From assembly GCA_029865445.1 (NCBI GenBank), contig JAOUGY010000017.1, positions 1 through 21,822 of the forward strand: a stretch of DNA of 21,822 nt, in the 5' to 3' direction. The stretch comes from Acidimicrobiia bacterium. GTDB taxonomy: Bacteria; Actinomycetota; Acidimicrobiia; Spongiisociales; ZC4RG35. Within the stretch, counting starts at the first letter, position 1; each line of letters begins with the position of its first letter. The notes beneath the pieces were generated by a model. The model was not told the origin of the DNA and did not search any database. It worked only from the letters and a program-made list of their open reading frames with translations. Positions 14,572 through 21,822 of the stretch are shown one piece after another. The position numbers and the translations under genes are program-made.

Positions 14572-15788
14572 CCGAGACCTGGACCGCACCCAAAGCCACT
14601 GCCGCCGAATGGGCGAGAAGGAACCTCTTCAATCGCTGGTACAACTCGGCCCTCACGGTGGTGCTCGGCGTGTTCCTCGCCTGGCTCGCCTACAAGCTCG
14701 TGGTGGTGCTGTTCGGCATCGACTACGAGATCATCCGCCGAAACTTGCTCCTGTTCATGGTGGGTGAGTTTCCCCGCGATCAGATCGAGCGGCCCTTCAT
14801 CTCCACGATCTTGTTCGGGCTCGCTTTCGGTCTGGGAGCAGCGACGGCTGCGGCCTCGGCCCGTCATGCCGCGGCCGAAGCCGATCTCGCCTATGCCGCG
14901 CCGACACCGCGCATGTTGGTGCGGCGGTTCTGGCCACTCCTGGCGTTGGTGGCTGCGCTGCTCGCATTCACGCGCACCGTGATGCCGACCGTGATGGCGC
15001 TTTCGACCATCTTGGGCGGGGCGGCGCTGTACTTTGGAGCTCGGGGCATGCCCCGGTCGATGGTCCGGTGGGGTTGGATGGGTACGCTGGTCCTCGGTAT
15101 CGCCGCATTCGCCGTGATCATCGTTGGGGTGGACGGCGGTTGGAACGCCTGGGGTGGCTTCCAGATCAACATCTTTCTCGCTATCGCCGGCATCGTGATC
15201 GCGTTCCCGTTCGGGCTGCTGCTGGCGTTGGGACGGAGGTCGTCGCTTCCGGTGGTTCGGTACCTCAGCGTCACGTACATCGAGTTCATCCGCGGCGTCC
15301 CGCTCATCACGCTGCTTCTCATGGGGGTGTTCGCTCTAGGGTTCTTCCTTCCCGAGGCGCTCCGCCCCGGTCCGGCGATCCGGGTGTTGATCGCCATCGT
15401 CATGTTCGAGGCCGCCTACGTCGCCGAGGTCGTGAGGGGCGGACTACAGGCGGTCCCCAAGGGCCAGCTGGAGGCCGGTCAGGCTCTCGGGCTACCGGCG
15501 TGGAAGACCACTCGCCTCATCATCTTGCCGCAGGCGCTGCGGGCAACGATCCCCGCGATGGTCGGTCAGTTCATCTCCCTCTACAAGGACACGACGCTCG
15601 TGAACCTCGTGGGCATGTTCGACGTCCTCGAGGTGGCGTTGGTTGTGAACAGCCAGTCCGACTTCATCGGGAAACGCCTGTTCTTCCTCACGCTGGCGTT
15701 CGCTGGCGTGCTGTTCTGGGTGGGCTCGTACACGATGTCGAGGGAAGCGCAGCGCCTCGAGAAGAAACTCGGGATTGGAGAACGATGA
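14568..15788 (+). CDS. aapM: General L-amino-acid ABC transporter permease (AapM/BztC type)
   Basis: Second channel subunit, 406 residues, again with the extended N-terminal membrane region of the Aap/Bzt group. TM segments lie at about 27-50, 80-100 and 122-155 and near 170-185, before the conserved HisM-like core at about 200-390. The core has EFIRGVPLITLLLMGVFALGFFLPE and an EAA loop at about 293-330 (QAVPKGQLEAGQALGLPAWKTTRLIILPQALRATIPAM). It ends with FISLYKDTTLVNLVGMFDVLEVA, typical of polar amino-acid permeases, and TMSREAQRLEKKLGIGER. The ATGA overlaps with both neighbours indicate translational coupling. No defects are seen. Confidence 0.95.
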   Translation: MTETWTAPKATAAEWARRNLFNRWYNSALTVVLGVFLAWLAYKLVVVLFGIDYEIIRRNLLLFMVGEFPRDQIERPFISTILFGLAFGLGAATAAASARHAAAEADLAYAAPTPRMLVRRFWPLLALVAALLAFTRTVMPTVMALSTILGGAALYFGARGMPRSMVRWGWMGTLVLGIAAFAVIIVGVDGGWNAWGGFQINIFLAIAGIVIAFPFGLLLALGRRSSLPVVRYLSVTYIEFIRGVPLITLLLMGVFALGFFLPEALRPGPAIRVLIAIVMFEAAYVAEVVRGGLQAVPKGQLEAGQALGLPAWKTTRLIILPQALRATIPAMVGQFISLYKDTTLVNLVGMFDVLEVALVVNSQSDFIGKRLFFLTLAFAGVLFWVGSYTMSREAQRLEKKLGIGER

Positions 15789-16552
15789 GCACAGTCTTCG
15801 CAGACGCCACTCAAGCCAAGGGTGAGGCCATCATCCAGGTCGAGGGCATGCACAAGTACTTCGGGGAGTTCCACGCCCTCAGCGACATCGACATCAACGT
15901 GGGCCGGCAGGAAGTTGTCGTGGTCATCGGACCATCGGGATCGGGGAAGTCGACGCTCATCCGGTGCATCAACCGTCTCGAGAAACACGATAGGGGCCGG
16001 ATCGTCGTGGACGGTATCGAGCTGTCAGACGACGTGCGGAACATCCAGGAGATCCGTCGGGAGACCGGCATGGTGTTTCAGCAGTTCAACTTGTTCCCTC
16101 ATCTCACGGTCCTCGAAAACATCACACTCGCCCCCCGTCAGGTCCGGCGTGTGCCCAAGGCCGAGGCGGAACAGCACGCCATGGAGCTGCTCGAGAGGGT
16201 TGGAATCCCCCAGCAGGCCAGGAAGTATCCGGGGCAGTTGTCCGGTGGCCAGCAGCAGCGGGTGGCGATCGCCCGTTCGCTGGCCATGAAACCGAAGGTG
16301 ATGCTGTTCGACGAACCCACGTCGGCGTTGGACCCGGAGATGATCAAAGAGGTGCTCGACGTGATGGTCGAACTGGCCGAGGGCGGGATGACGATGATCG
16401 TCGTGACCCATGAGATGGGCTTCGCCCGCGCCGTCGCGGACCGCGTGGTGTTCATGGCGGATGGTCAGATCGTCGAAGTCGGAACGCCCGAACACTTCTT
16501 CACCTCCCCCCAGGAAGAACGCACCCGCCTCTTCCTCTCCCAAATCCTCTGA
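15785..16552 (+). CDS. aapP: General L-amino-acid ABC transporter ATPase (AapP/GlnQ type)
   Basis: Cytoplasmic ATPase of the amino-acid importer, 255 residues. Walker A is GPSGSGKS (49-56), Q-loop Q99, signature LSGGQQQR (152-159), Walker B VMLFDEP (172-178), D-loop SALD, and H-loop H209 in VVTHEMGFAR. The family features NRLEKHDRGRIVVDG and the C-terminal VEVGTPEHFFTSPQEERTRLFLSQIL are those of the HisP/GlnQ/AapP group. ATG 15785 overlaps the aapM stop as ATGA. A short N-terminal extension (about 15 residues) precedes the fold, as is usual for AapP. It is the last gene of the operon, followed by a small hairpin. Confidence 0.96.
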   Translation: MSTVFADATQAKGEAIIQVEGMHKYFGEFHALSDIDINVGRQEVVVVIGPSGSGKSTLIRCINRLEKHDRGRIVVDGIELSDDVRNIQEIRRETGMVFQQFNLFPHLTVLENITLAPRQVRRVPKAEAEQHAMELLERVGIPQQARKYPGQLSGGQQQRVAIARSLAMKPKVMLFDEPTSALDPEMIKEVLDVMVELAEGGMTMIVVTHEMGFARAVADRVVFMADGQIVEVGTPEHFFTSPQEERTRLFLSQIL

Positions 16553-16574
16553 GGTCGGGAACCCTGGGTAACAC

Positions 16575-16591
16575 ACTTCGCTGAGCGAAGT
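16575..16591 (+). terminator. Short hairpin after aapP
   Basis: ACTTCGC (16575-16581), TGA, GCGAAGT (16585-16591) is a perfect 7-bp stem with a 3-nt loop, 22 bp after the aapP stop. It is short and has no T-tract. It is a plausible end of the amino-acid transporter operon because the next gene has its own promoter-like box. Confidence 0.4.
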
Positions 16592-16638
16592 CCTCGGCCC
16601 GCGGAATGGGGGTCCTCGTCGAATCGCATGGGGTTTCC

Positions 16639-16644
16639 TACGCT
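16639..16644 (+). promoter_or_regulatory. -10 box (TACGCT) in front of the CapA-family gene
   Basis: TACGCT ends 11 nt before ATG 16656, leaving a leader of only a few nucleotides. No ribosome-binding site precedes the gene, so a near-leaderless start is likely. The same hexamer occurs at 21443-21448 before another exported-protein gene. Confidence 0.4.
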
Positions 16645-16655
16645 GATGGCTTCGA

Positions 16656-17732
16656 ATGAGGCGTCACTCGACGATCGTGTTGGTGGGTGGCCTCCTCGTG
16701 GGAGTTGTTTCGTTCACCGTGATCCGTCCTGACGTCACGCCCCCCACGGCGAGGGCGATGACCCCTGTGACGACGGTGACCTCCGTTGCCCTCCCATCGA
16801 AGGTGGAAACCACCATCACCTCGAGCATCGTCACCTCGACGACCGCCGCTCCGGTGACCTCCCTGGTCATCCAAGGTGTGGGCGACGTCAACTTCGACCC
16901 GCTCTACATCACCGAATTCGCCGATGCCGGCTATGAGATCGCTTTTGCCGGCATCGACGGGCTCTTCCACGAGGACGACCTGACCGTTATCAACCTCGAG
17001 TGTCCGCCCACCGATGTGGGAACCCAACTCGACAAGGACTACAGCTTCCGTTGCGATCCGGCAGCGTTGCCGATCGCGGCGTCCGCAGGCATCGACGTGG
17101 CCAACCTCGCCAACAATCACGGTCAGGATCGTGGGGTGGAAGGCATGCTCGACGCCGTGGCGAACCTCAGCGCCGCCGGGATCGCCCCGGTGGGCGTGGG
17201 CTCCGACGCCGCGGAGGCGAACGCGCCCGCGTTGTTCGACATCGGCGGACGGACGGTCGCCGTGCTCGGTATGGGTGGCGTGGTCCCCGGGGACAGCTGG
17301 CTCGCCACCGAAGACGGTCCCGGTATGGCCGACGGAGACGACATCGGAGTCATGACCGCGGCCGTGGCTCGCGCAGCCGAGATCGCCGACGTCGTGGTGG
17401 TCACGATTCACTGGGGCAGGGAGCTGGTGGTCGAACCCGACGAAGGAGACCGGGCGCGAGCCGAGGCAATGGTGGAAGCCGGCGCCGACGTGATCTTCGG
17501 ACACCACCCCCACCGCCTCGGCGAACTGGCATTCGTCGACGGCGCTCCCGTGTTCTGGACACTGGGCAACTTCGTGTGGCCGAAACTCTCGATTGAGGGT
17601 GCTACCACCGCCGTGGCCAGGGTGGTCATCGAGCCCACCGGCGAGATCACGGCCTGTCTCCTCCCCGCCTTCATCGAGTCGTCCGGGCAACCGGTGTTGA
17701 CCGGTGACCGGCGGTGCGAGGGGGAGTTGTGA
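16656..17732 (+). CDS. CapA-family (PGA_cap) exported protein
   Basis: A protein of 358 residues. The N-terminus MRRHSTIVLVGGLLVGVVSF is an uncleaved signal anchor or signal peptide. A Thr/Ser/Val-rich stalk covers about 30-68. The metallophosphatase-like PGA_cap domain runs from about 69 to 340, with GDVNF (76-80), NLECP (113-117), NLANNH (N153, N154, H155), HWGRE (H252) and GHHPHRL (H283, H284, H286), the putative metal-site residues in the expected order. The domain is named for CapA of poly-gamma-glutamate capsule synthesis, but most actinobacterial members lack the other cap genes, as here, so polyglutamate synthesis should not be assumed. An extracellular hydrolase or wall-associated function is equally possible. 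The stop overlaps the next gene's start as GTGA. Confidence 0.9.
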   Translation: MRRHSTIVLVGGLLVGVVSFTVIRPDVTPPTARAMTPVTTVTSVALPSKVETTITSSIVTSTTAAPVTSLVIQGVGDVNFDPLYITEFADAGYEIAFAGIDGLFHEDDLTVINLECPPTDVGTQLDKDYSFRCDPAALPIAASAGIDVANLANNHGQDRGVEGMLDAVANLSAAGIAPVGVGSDAAEANAPALFDIGGRTVAVLGMGGVVPGDSWLATEDGPGMADGDDIGVMTAAVARAAEIADVVVVTIHWGRELVVEPDEGDRARAEAMVEAGADVIFGHHPHRLGELAFVDGAPVFWTLGNFVWPKLSIEGATTAVARVVIEPTGEITACLLPAFIESSGQPVLTGDRRCEGEL

Positions 17733-19303
17733 CCCACGCCGCCCCTCGCACGGCGCGCTCCAAACTCGGGGTGGCCGCGCTCGTGGTGTCGATGGGGGCG
17801 GCGTTGGTCGCCTCGGCCGCCTTCGTCGTGGGACGGGACCCTCGCCCAACCACCTCCGTCCCGGTCGCTTCGGCCACGACCACGACGAAGCAGTCGACCA
17901 CGACCACGACCTCGGCAACGACCACCACGACGGTCGTGACGACAACGTCCGTCGCGCCGCGGGAACCCGGCACGGTCCCTGCGTCGACGGTCGGTCAGCC
18001 CTGGGGCGACGTCGAAGGACTGCTCATGTTTCGCGGCAACCCGACCCGGACCTTCTACGGAACCGGACCCGTCCCCGATCGGGTCCCGATGGAACTGTGG
18101 TCGTATCCGGATGCTCCGATGTGCGGCTTTTCGGCGGTGGGAGGTGAGTCCAAGCAGTGGTGCGGATCCGGGTGGACCGGCCAGCCGGTGGTGTGGGAAC
18201 GCCCCGATGGCATCACCGAGGTCATCTTCGGGGCGTACGACAAGGCGGTCCACTTCCTGGACGCGGCAGACGGCACCGAGACCCGGCCCTCCTTCCCGGT
18301 CGGTGACATCATCAAAGGCTCGGTCTCGCTCGACCCCGACGGATACCCGCTGCTCTACACCGGCTCCCGCGACAACAAGTTGCGGGTGATCGCCCTCGAC
18401 CGGGATCAACCCGAGGAGTTGTGGTCACTGGACGCCGCCGCAGTTCCTGGGATCTGGAACGACGACTGGGACGGGAACCCGGTGATCGTCGACGACATCC
18501 TGTACGAAGGCGGCGAGAACGGGTGGTTCTTCGCCATCAGGCTCAACAGGGACTACGACGACGCGGGCTCGGTGGCCGTGGACCCCGAGATCCTCGTGCA
18601 GATCCCGGGGTACGACGACGAACTGCGAGCTCTCGTCGGCAACAACGTCTCGATCGAGGCGTCGGTCGCCGTGTTCGATCAAAGGGTCTATTTCACGAAT
18701 TCGGGCGGTCGCGTGGTCGGGTTGGACGTCTCCGACGTCTCGTCGGGTGAGGCACCGATCGTGTTCGACTACTGGGTGGGCGACGATGCCGACGCGACCG
18801 TGGTCGTGGACGCCGACGGCATGCTGTACGTCGCCGTCGAGGAGGAACGAAAGAACGCCCGTTCGGCCGAGGTGGGCCAGCTGGTCAAGCTCGATCCGTA
18901 CACCGATGGAGACCCGAGAATCTGGGGTGTCGCCGTGCCGGGCGCAAACGGGCCTGGGGGAATCTGGGCGACGCCGGCGCTCGGTGACGGATTCGTCTAC
19001 GTGAGCACCGAACCGGGGGAGCTGCTGGCTGTCGATGCCGCAACCGGGGAGACGACGTGGACCGACGCCGTCGGGCCTCATGCCTGGTCGTCTCCGGTGA
19101 TCGTGGATGGAATGTTGGTCCTGGCGACGTGTGAGCCGCCCGAGATGCGGGCCTACTCGCTGGCAGACCCTGCGACTCCGATGCTGGTGTGGAACCTCGC
19201 TCCGGCAGCCGGAGGCTGCATCGAATCCACGCCGGCGATCTGGAACGGCCAAATCTACGTCGGGAGCCGTGACGGGTTCTTCCGCGCCTACGGCGATGGC
19301 TGA
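17729..19303 (+). CDS. Membrane-anchored PQQ-like beta-propeller repeat protein
   Basis: A protein of 524 residues. Residues 13-34 form one hydrophobic anchor. About 40-76 is an almost pure Thr/Ser/Val stalk with two runs of five threonines, encoded by ACG/ACC-type codons. From about 90 on there are repeated blade-like units of the kind GQPVVWERPDGITEVIFGAYD, then VHFLDAADGTET, then GSVSLDPDGYPLLYTGSRDN. Later come VYFTNSGGRVVGLDV, FVYVSTEPGELLAVDAATGE and IYVGSRDGFFRAYGDG at the very end. The 'D..G.L.ALD..TG..W' pattern marks the PQQ/BamB-type propeller. No dehydrogenase catalytic residues are evident, so it is probably a scaffold or binding protein. GTG 17729 is chosen because it overlaps the capA-like stop (GTGA) and has GAGGGGGAG upstream; GTG 17714 lacks such a site. 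Coupling implies a joint function with the CapA protein. Confidence 0.88.
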   Translation: MTHAAPRTARSKLGVAALVVSMGAALVASAAFVVGRDPRPTTSVPVASATTTTKQSTTTTTSATTTTTVVTTTSVAPREPGTVPASTVGQPWGDVEGLLMFRGNPTRTFYGTGPVPDRVPMELWSYPDAPMCGFSAVGGESKQWCGSGWTGQPVVWERPDGITEVIFGAYDKAVHFLDAADGTETRPSFPVGDIIKGSVSLDPDGYPLLYTGSRDNKLRVIALDRDQPEELWSLDAAAVPGIWNDDWDGNPVIVDDILYEGGENGWFFAIRLNRDYDDAGSVAVDPEILVQIPGYDDELRALVGNNVSIEASVAVFDQRVYFTNSGGRVVGLDVSDVSSGEAPIVFDYWVGDDADATVVVDADGMLYVAVEEERKNARSAEVGQLVKLDPYTDGDPRIWGVAVPGANGPGGIWATPALGDGFVYVSTEPGELLAVDAATGETTWTDAVGPHAWSSPVIVDGMLVLATCEPPEMRAYSLADPATPMLVWNLAPAAGGCIESTPAIWNGQIYVGSRDGFFRAYGDG

Positions 19304-19316
19304 CCGGGCGAGCCGC

Positions 19317-19322
19317 TACGGT
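19317..19322 (+). promoter_or_regulatory. -10-like box (TACGGT) before the desaturase gene
   Basis: TACGGT lies 26 bp before the TTG start at 19349, inside the 45-bp gap after the beta-propeller gene. It could give the desaturase its own short-leader transcript. This rests on the hexamer and spacing only. Confidence 0.3.
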
Positions 19323-19348
19323 ATCGGTACGCCGCCACTGGAGAGGAC

Positions 19349-20257
19349 TTGGCTTTCAACGAAGAGTACGAGCTGTTGGAGGCCGTAGAGGCCGACGTGG
19401 AGCAACTGGTCGCCGACCACGAAGAGCGCCGCCGTCATTGGTACTTCCACGACCTCATCCCGTGGGAGCGGGGGCGCTCGTTCAAGGACGAGCCGTGGGA
19501 AGAGTCCCAGTGCACCATCAATGAGCGCGCTCGCACGTCGCTCGTTCTCAACCTCCTCACCGAGGACAACCTGCCCTCGTACCACCTGATCCTCGAGAAG
19601 TACCTTCCCGAGAAGTCGGTATGGAAGCGATGGAACGGACTCTGGACCGCCGAGGAAGGCCAGCACGCGATCGCCATTCGCAGCTACCTCCTGACGTCGC
19701 GCAACTGCGACCCGGTCGAACTGGAGGACGACCGGATGGCGACCATGAAGGTGGGTTGGGAGCCCGGGTTCGAGTCGCCGGCCGAGTTGTTCGCCTACAC
19801 CTCCGCTCAGGAACTGGCGACCCGAGTTTCACATCGCAACGCTGGTCGCATCACCGACGACGAGTCGGCTTTCGAGCTGATGCGGAACATCTCCGCGGAC
19901 GAGAATCATCACTTCGTCTTCTATCGCGGCGTGCTCACGGCCATGCTGAAGGAATCTCCGTCGACCGTGCTCGAGGGAATCTACGCGACGTTCTCCAACT
20001 TCCAGATGCCCGGGGTGGGGATACCCGGCTTCCTGCGCCGGTCCGTCGAGATCGCCAAGGCCGGCGTCTACAACTTGCGGGTGCATCACGACCGCGTCCT
20101 GGTGCCGCTCATCGACTACTGGAAGATCGGGGATCTGACGGGGCTCACCACTGCCGCCGCCGAGATCCAGGACAAGATCATGCAGCTTCCCGGCAAGGTG
20201 ATCGCCCAGGCCGAACGCTTCGAGAAGCGGTTCGGGCCGATGGCCGTTCCTACCTGA
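19349..20257 (+). CDS. Acyl-ACP desaturase (ferritin-like diiron, FA_desaturase_2)
   Basis: A soluble enzyme of 302 residues that introduces a cis double bond into a saturated acyl chain carried on ACP, using O2 and reduced ferredoxin. The six diiron ligands of the plant stearoyl-ACP desaturase/DesA family are all identifiable: E72 in TEDNLPSYH, E103 and H106 in EEGQH, E155 in SAQELATRVSH, and E195 and H198 in ADENHH. WTAEEGQHAIAIRSYL and the helical FYRGVLTAML context are typical. The TTG start at 19349 has GGAG 5 nt upstream, and the sequence opens MAFNEEYELLEAVE, appropriate for the first helix; no ATG or GTG upstream is in frame with support. It probably modulates membrane fluidity or supplies unsaturated precursors. 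It ends 3 bp from the end of the convergent amidohydrolase gene. Confidence 0.93.
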   Translation: MAFNEEYELLEAVEADVEQLVADHEERRRHWYFHDLIPWERGRSFKDEPWEESQCTINERARTSLVLNLLTEDNLPSYHLILEKYLPEKSVWKRWNGLWTAEEGQHAIAIRSYLLTSRNCDPVELEDDRMATMKVGWEPGFESPAELFAYTSAQELATRVSHRNAGRITDDESAFELMRNISADENHHFVFYRGVLTAMLKESPSTVLEGIYATFSNFQMPGVGIPGFLRRSVEIAKAGVYNLRVHHDRVLVPLIDYWKIGDLTGLTTAAAEIQDKIMQLPGKVIAQAERFEKRFGPMAVPT

Positions 20258-20260
20258 TCG

Positions 20261-21406
20261 TCACCCCAGCTGGGACCACAAGTCTCGTTGGGCGAGATCG
20301 ATGATCGTCCACGCCATTCCGAGTGCGCCGTCGCGGATCGCCCGCATGCCGTCGGGTGTCACAGTGTGGGCGGCGAACTCGGCCTGGTGGTTGACGTGGG
20401 GAGACGCGTGGATGTCGAGCATCGGGTGGATGGTCGGCACGATCCGTGACACATTGCCCATGTCGGTCGAACCGGTTTCGCTGGGCGGGAGTTCGGACCC
20501 TCGGACCATGTCGCGTCCGAGTGCCCGAGAGTTGTCGAGGTAGGTGGTCGCCATGACCTCGTTGGATGCCATCTCCTCGTACTGATGGCCGACCTTCTCG
20601 ATCTCGACCGTGCAACCGGACGCTGCAGCCCCAGCCTCGAAACAGGCGTGCACGCGCTCCAAGAGCTCGGCCAGCCTTTCGGCGGTCTGGCTCCGCACGT
20701 ACCACGAAGAGTGGGTGTAGTCCGGGATGATGTTTGGGGCCTCTCCTCCGGACACGATGATCCCGTGGATCTTGTCGGTGGGGTAGAGGTGCTGGCGCAG
20801 CGTCGCGATGTTGACGTAGGCCTGTACGAAGGCGTCGAGGGCGTTGCGTCCCAACTGGGGATAGGCAGAAGCGTGGGCCGTCTTGCCGTGAAAGTGAACG
20901 TCGAGCTCGGCGATGGCGATGATGTTGGGGTCGACGACGTCCCGGGTGGAAGGGTGGACCATCATCGCCGCCGCTGCTCCCGAGAAGGCGCCTGCATCGA
21001 TCAGATCGACCTTGCCTCCGAACTTCTCCTCGGCCGGTGTTCCCAGAATGGTGACCCGAATGCCGAGTTCATCCACGAGCGGAGCCAACGCGACACCCGC
21101 TCCGAGCGCGGCGGCGGCGATGATGTTGTGGCCGCAGGCGTGGCCCACGCCGGGGAGTGCGTCGTACTCCGCGCAGATCACCACCTCGGGTCCCGATTTG
21201 CCGATGCGGGCCGCGAACGCAGTGTCCAGGCCGTAGGCCGGGTACTCGACGGCGAAGCCTTGTTCGGTGAGCATTCCGGCCAGGCGGGCGCTCGATTCGT
21301 GTTCGGCGTACGAGAGTTCCGGGTTGTCGTAGAGCCATTGGGAGAGTTCGTGGAGCGAGCTCTCCGACTTCTCGTAGGCGGCGGTTGCGCGTTGTTTGGT
21401 GTCCAT
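20261..21406 (-). CDS. M20-family metallopeptidase/amidohydrolase (AbgB/PM20D2-like)
   Basis: A cytosolic enzyme of 381 residues that cleaves an amide bond in a small peptide or N-acyl/aminobenzoyl amino acid. Metal-site residues in order are C91 and H93 in GHACGHN, E126/E127 in TPAEE, H151 in MVHPS, and a C-terminal His in PHVNHQAEF. The lid/dimerisation domain runs from about 165 to 280 (ELDVHFHGKTAHASAYPQLGRNALDA, GGEAPNIIPDY). The string EYDALPGVGHACGHN is typical of p-aminobenzoyl-glutamate hydrolase subunit B and the PM20D2 dipeptidase group rather than DapE or carboxypeptidase G2. The ATG at 21406 has GGTGAGG 2-3 nt away and a TAGGAT -10-like box on the minus strand at 21436-21431. It may process nutrients imported by the neighbouring ABC systems, but that is inference. 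Confidence 0.92.
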   Translation of the reverse strand: MDTKQRATAAYEKSESSLHELSQWLYDNPELSYAEHESSARLAGMLTEQGFAVEYPAYGLDTAFAARIGKSGPEVVICAEYDALPGVGHACGHNIIAAAALGAGVALAPLVDELGIRVTILGTPAEEKFGGKVDLIDAGAFSGAAAAMMVHPSTRDVVDPNIIAIAELDVHFHGKTAHASAYPQLGRNALDAFVQAYVNIATLRQHLYPTDKIHGIIVSGGEAPNIIPDYTHSSWYVRSQTAERLAELLERVHACFEAGAAASGCTVEIEKVGHQYEEMASNEVMATTYLDNSRALGRDMVRGSELPPSETGSTDMGNVSRIVPTIHPMLDIHASPHVNHQAEFAAHTVTPDGMRAIRDGALGMAWTIIDLAQRDLWSQLG

Positions 21407-21442
21407 GTCCTCACCGTGGTCGAAGAGGTGATCCTACGGCTC

Positions 21443-21448
21443 TACGCT
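21443..21448 (+). promoter_or_regulatory. -10 box (TACGCT) for a leaderless lipoprotein transcript
   Basis: TACGCT is followed by 7 nt and then ATG 21456, so the predicted transcription start is at or next to the start codon. There is no ribosome-binding site. It lies within the 49-bp divergent gap and overlaps the region expected to hold the promoter of the minus-strand amidohydrolase. Confidence 0.45.
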
Positions 21449-21455
21449 TCCCCGA

Positions 21456-21822
21456 ATGCGCTCCATCCTGGCAGTCGTCCTCCTCGCCATCACGGGTTGC
21501 GCCGGCGAGGTCTCATCGGTGCCCACCACTGTTCCGACGACGACCTCGGTGGCCTCGAGCACTGCGACATCCGCTCCCACGCAGGATTGTGGTTCCGTCC
21601 CGTACCGAGTCGGTGAGCTCCCCGAGCGAGTGGCGCCGGAGGAGGCGACCGCCGACGAGATCCCGCAAGATCAGTTCACGACGCTGCCCGGAACGACGTC
21701 ACGTCTCTGGTTCGATGGGGCGGGTGAACCTGCAGTCGTGCTCGTGCGGGGCGCCTTGCCCCCGATCGACTGGCCGGGTGAGAAGGGCGAAGTGTTCATC
21801 GACGGTGCCCGCGGTGTTGCGG
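21456..21822 (+). CDS. Putative lipoprotein, 3'-truncated by the window edge
   Basis: The frame is open from ATG 21456 to the window end, 122 codons. The N-terminus MRSILAVVLLAITGC is a short type II signal peptide with ITGC as lipobox and Cys15 lipidated. A Thr/Ser/Val/Pro linker follows to about residue 42 (SSVPTTVPTTTSVASSTATS), the same style as the other exported proteins here. The start of a folded region has DCGSVPYRVGELPERVAPEE, then FTTLPGTTSRLWFDGAGEPAVVLV. I do not recognise the domain from this fragment. Coding is supported by the intact frame, strong third-position GC, the signal peptide and the leaderless promoter-like box. Confidence 0.75.
   Translation, partial: MRSILAVVLLAITGCAGEVSSVPTTVPTTTSVASSTATSAPTQDCGSVPYRVGELPERVAPEEATADEIPQDQFTTLPGTTSRLWFDGAGEPAVVLVRGALPPIDWPGEKGEVFIDGARGVA

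Noticed and set aside
13072..14589. Long open minus-strand frame (about 505 codons) opposite aapQ
   Set aside because: It is charged, His/Asp/Glu/Arg-rich low-complexity translation with no domain, an antisense artefact of aapQ.
16656..17732. Poly-gamma-glutamate capsule operon
   Set aside because: Only a CapA-type domain is present. The neighbours are an amino-acid transporter and a beta-propeller protein, with no capB, capC or capD.
16638..17945. Long open minus-strand frame opposite the CapA-family gene
   Set aside because: It starts with low-complexity Ser/Trp/Arg runs created by the Thr-stalk codons of the beta-propeller gene, and no motif supports it.
17868..17960. Tandem DNA repeat in the beta-propeller gene
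   Set aside because: The ACG/ACC-rich stretch encodes the Thr stalk. It is low-complexity coding sequence, not a separate repeat element.

Overview
The window is high-GC bacterial DNA, most likely from an actinobacterium and plausibly from Acidimicrobiia or a relative. The reasons are strong G/C preference at third codon positions, frequent GTG and TTG starts, TANNNT -10 boxes placed almost directly on start codons (leaderless-type transcripts), and exported proteins with long Thr/Ser/Pro stalks behind a signal peptide or lipobox. This placement is inference; there is no rRNA or other marker to fix it. I see no tRNA, rRNA, CRISPR array, integrase, transposase or phage gene.

Layout. (1) 1-1276: 3' two thirds of dxs (isoprenoid MEP pathway), ending at a GC-rich hairpin. 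(2) 1373-2381, minus strand: a two-gene operon of an ECF-type sigma factor and a single-pass membrane protein that is probably its anti-sigma factor. (3) 2502-8663: a complete oligopeptide/dipeptide-type (family 5) ABC importer. The lipoprotein binding protein is on the minus strand and diverges from a coupled permease-permease-ATPase-ATPase operon on the plus strand. The 346-bp gap between them holds a compact element of heptamer repeats in inverted orientation plus palindromes. (4) 8666-9683, minus strand: a 48-residue acidic protein and a Tat-type metallo-beta-lactamase-fold lipoprotein. (5) 9921-11999: a membrane PH-domain (DUF304-like) protein, a probable frame-disrupted short gene next to a bidirectional hairpin, an SDR oxidoreductase with a leaderless start, and a second membrane PH-like protein running antisense into the SDR 3' end. 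(6) 12202-16552: a complete general L-amino-acid ABC importer (aapJQMP), with a perfect 16-bp-stem hairpin between the binding-protein gene and the permeases. (7) 16656-19303: a CapA-family surface protein coupled by a GTGA overlap to a membrane-anchored PQQ-type beta-propeller protein. (8) 19349-21406: an acyl-ACP desaturase converging on an M20-family amidohydrolase with only 3 bp between them. (9) 21456-21822: the 5' part of a lipoprotein gene.

How it works together. The dominant theme is uptake of nitrogenous organic nutrients. One ABC system takes peptides or similar compounds, one takes amino acids, and a cytosolic amidohydrolase may release amino acids from conjugates. Around these sit envelope functions: CapA/beta-propeller surface proteins, a fatty-acid desaturase, PH-domain membrane proteins and a sigma/anti-sigma pair. 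These are chromosomal housekeeping and nutrient-scavenging genes. I found no convincing new defence or mobile system. The parts most worth a second look are the heptamer inverted-repeat element, the aapJ-aapQ intercistronic hairpin, the frame-disrupted locus at 10610-10884, and the antisense SDR/PH overlap.
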